Assembly: GCA_943736015.1 (NCBI GenBank)
Contig: OX031071.1
Span: 15,596,119-15,660,118, forward strand
Length of the DNA stretch: 64,000 nucleotides
From: Tridacna crocea
Taxonomy: Eukaryota; Mollusca; Bivalvia; Cardiida; Cardiidae
Reading direction: 5' to 3'
Below, piece by piece: positions 63,742 to 64,000 of the stretch. Positions within the stretch are counted from its first letter, which is position 1, and each line of letters opens with the position of its first letter. A program made the position numbers and the translations under genes. The notes beneath the pieces are model-generated. The model had not been told where the DNA came from. It saw only the letters and a program-made list of their open reading frames with translations, and did no database searches.

Positions 63742-64000
63742 AAATCAAAGCGTTTAGAACCCTGAAGTGATATTTGTCATGGAAACCCATTGCGGGGAAT
63801 CAACAGTTTGAAAGAAAAGGAGACATATTGTTCAAATATTGGCTTAAAAGCGAATGAATACTATTTCGGTAGAAGGGAGAGTACTCATGTACCTTAAAAC
63901 TATAATTTTGAAATATCTTTGGCCTTTTACATTTAATTTCCAACATTACAATCAATTACTTCGATCTATAAATATTCATGAGCAATCAAATGGAGAAGCG
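63742..64000. promoter_or_regulatory. Putative lectin 2 upstream region (duplicated at 59785)
   Basis: Lies about 115 bp upstream of the candidate ATG on the minus strand and is conserved in the copy at 59785-60056. Promoter role is inferred only from position and conservation; it runs off the window. Confidence 0.35.

Noticed and set aside
1-64000. Retroviral, Polinton or other virus-like elements
   Set aside because: No reverse transcriptase, integrase, capsid or envelope frames and no long terminal repeats were seen.

Overview
The window looks like nuclear DNA of a mollusc, most likely a heterodont bivalve. Its genes are split by long introns with GT-AG borders, non-coding DNA is AT-rich, and hairpin MITEs, tRNA-derived SINEs and minisatellites are very dense. 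The host is inferred from the character of the repeats and the gene families, not from a search. All exon models were read by hand from splice motifs, reading-frame continuity across junctions and domain content.

Layout. At 1-734 is one end of a DNA element with long terminal inverted repeats. At 960-1718 (+) is the last coding exon of a KCNQ (Kv7) potassium channel. At 3695-3914 (-) is a lone exon of an unrecognised membrane protein. From 37915 down to 6047 (-) runs one large gene of at least 17 coding exons (about 755 residues, signal-peptide exon not found). It encodes a secreted astacin metalloprotease with an EGF-like module, a CUB domain, an EMI-like cysteine module, a thrombospondin type 1 repeat and a tail I do not recognise. 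Every junction keeps frame. The zinc site, the Met-turn and the propeptide aspartate switch are intact.

From about 45 kb to the right edge is a cluster of secreted C-type lectin genes. Lectin 1 (52380 to 45247, -) carries the QPD motif. Lectin 2 (63627 to 58977, -) carries EPN. A lone lectin exon lies in the opposite orientation at 54326-54449. The two full genes have matching exon sizes (104/107, 91/91, 87/87 nt), so they are tandem duplicates whose sugar motifs differ.

The rest is repeats. A TTAA-flanked hairpin MITE has at least seven clear copies; one sits exactly on the stop codon of lectin 2. Several other palindromic MITE families have two or more copies each. A 2.2 kb foldback element lies in intron 1 of lectin 1. 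A 1.5 kb minisatellite is built from the tRNA-like head of a SINE. A 2.6 kb element contains a seven-unit 156-bp array. A short array beside lectin 2 is built from copies of that gene's own exon border. I saw no rRNA, functional tRNA gene, CRISPR array, retroviral or other virus-like element, or intact transposase or reverse transcriptase gene.
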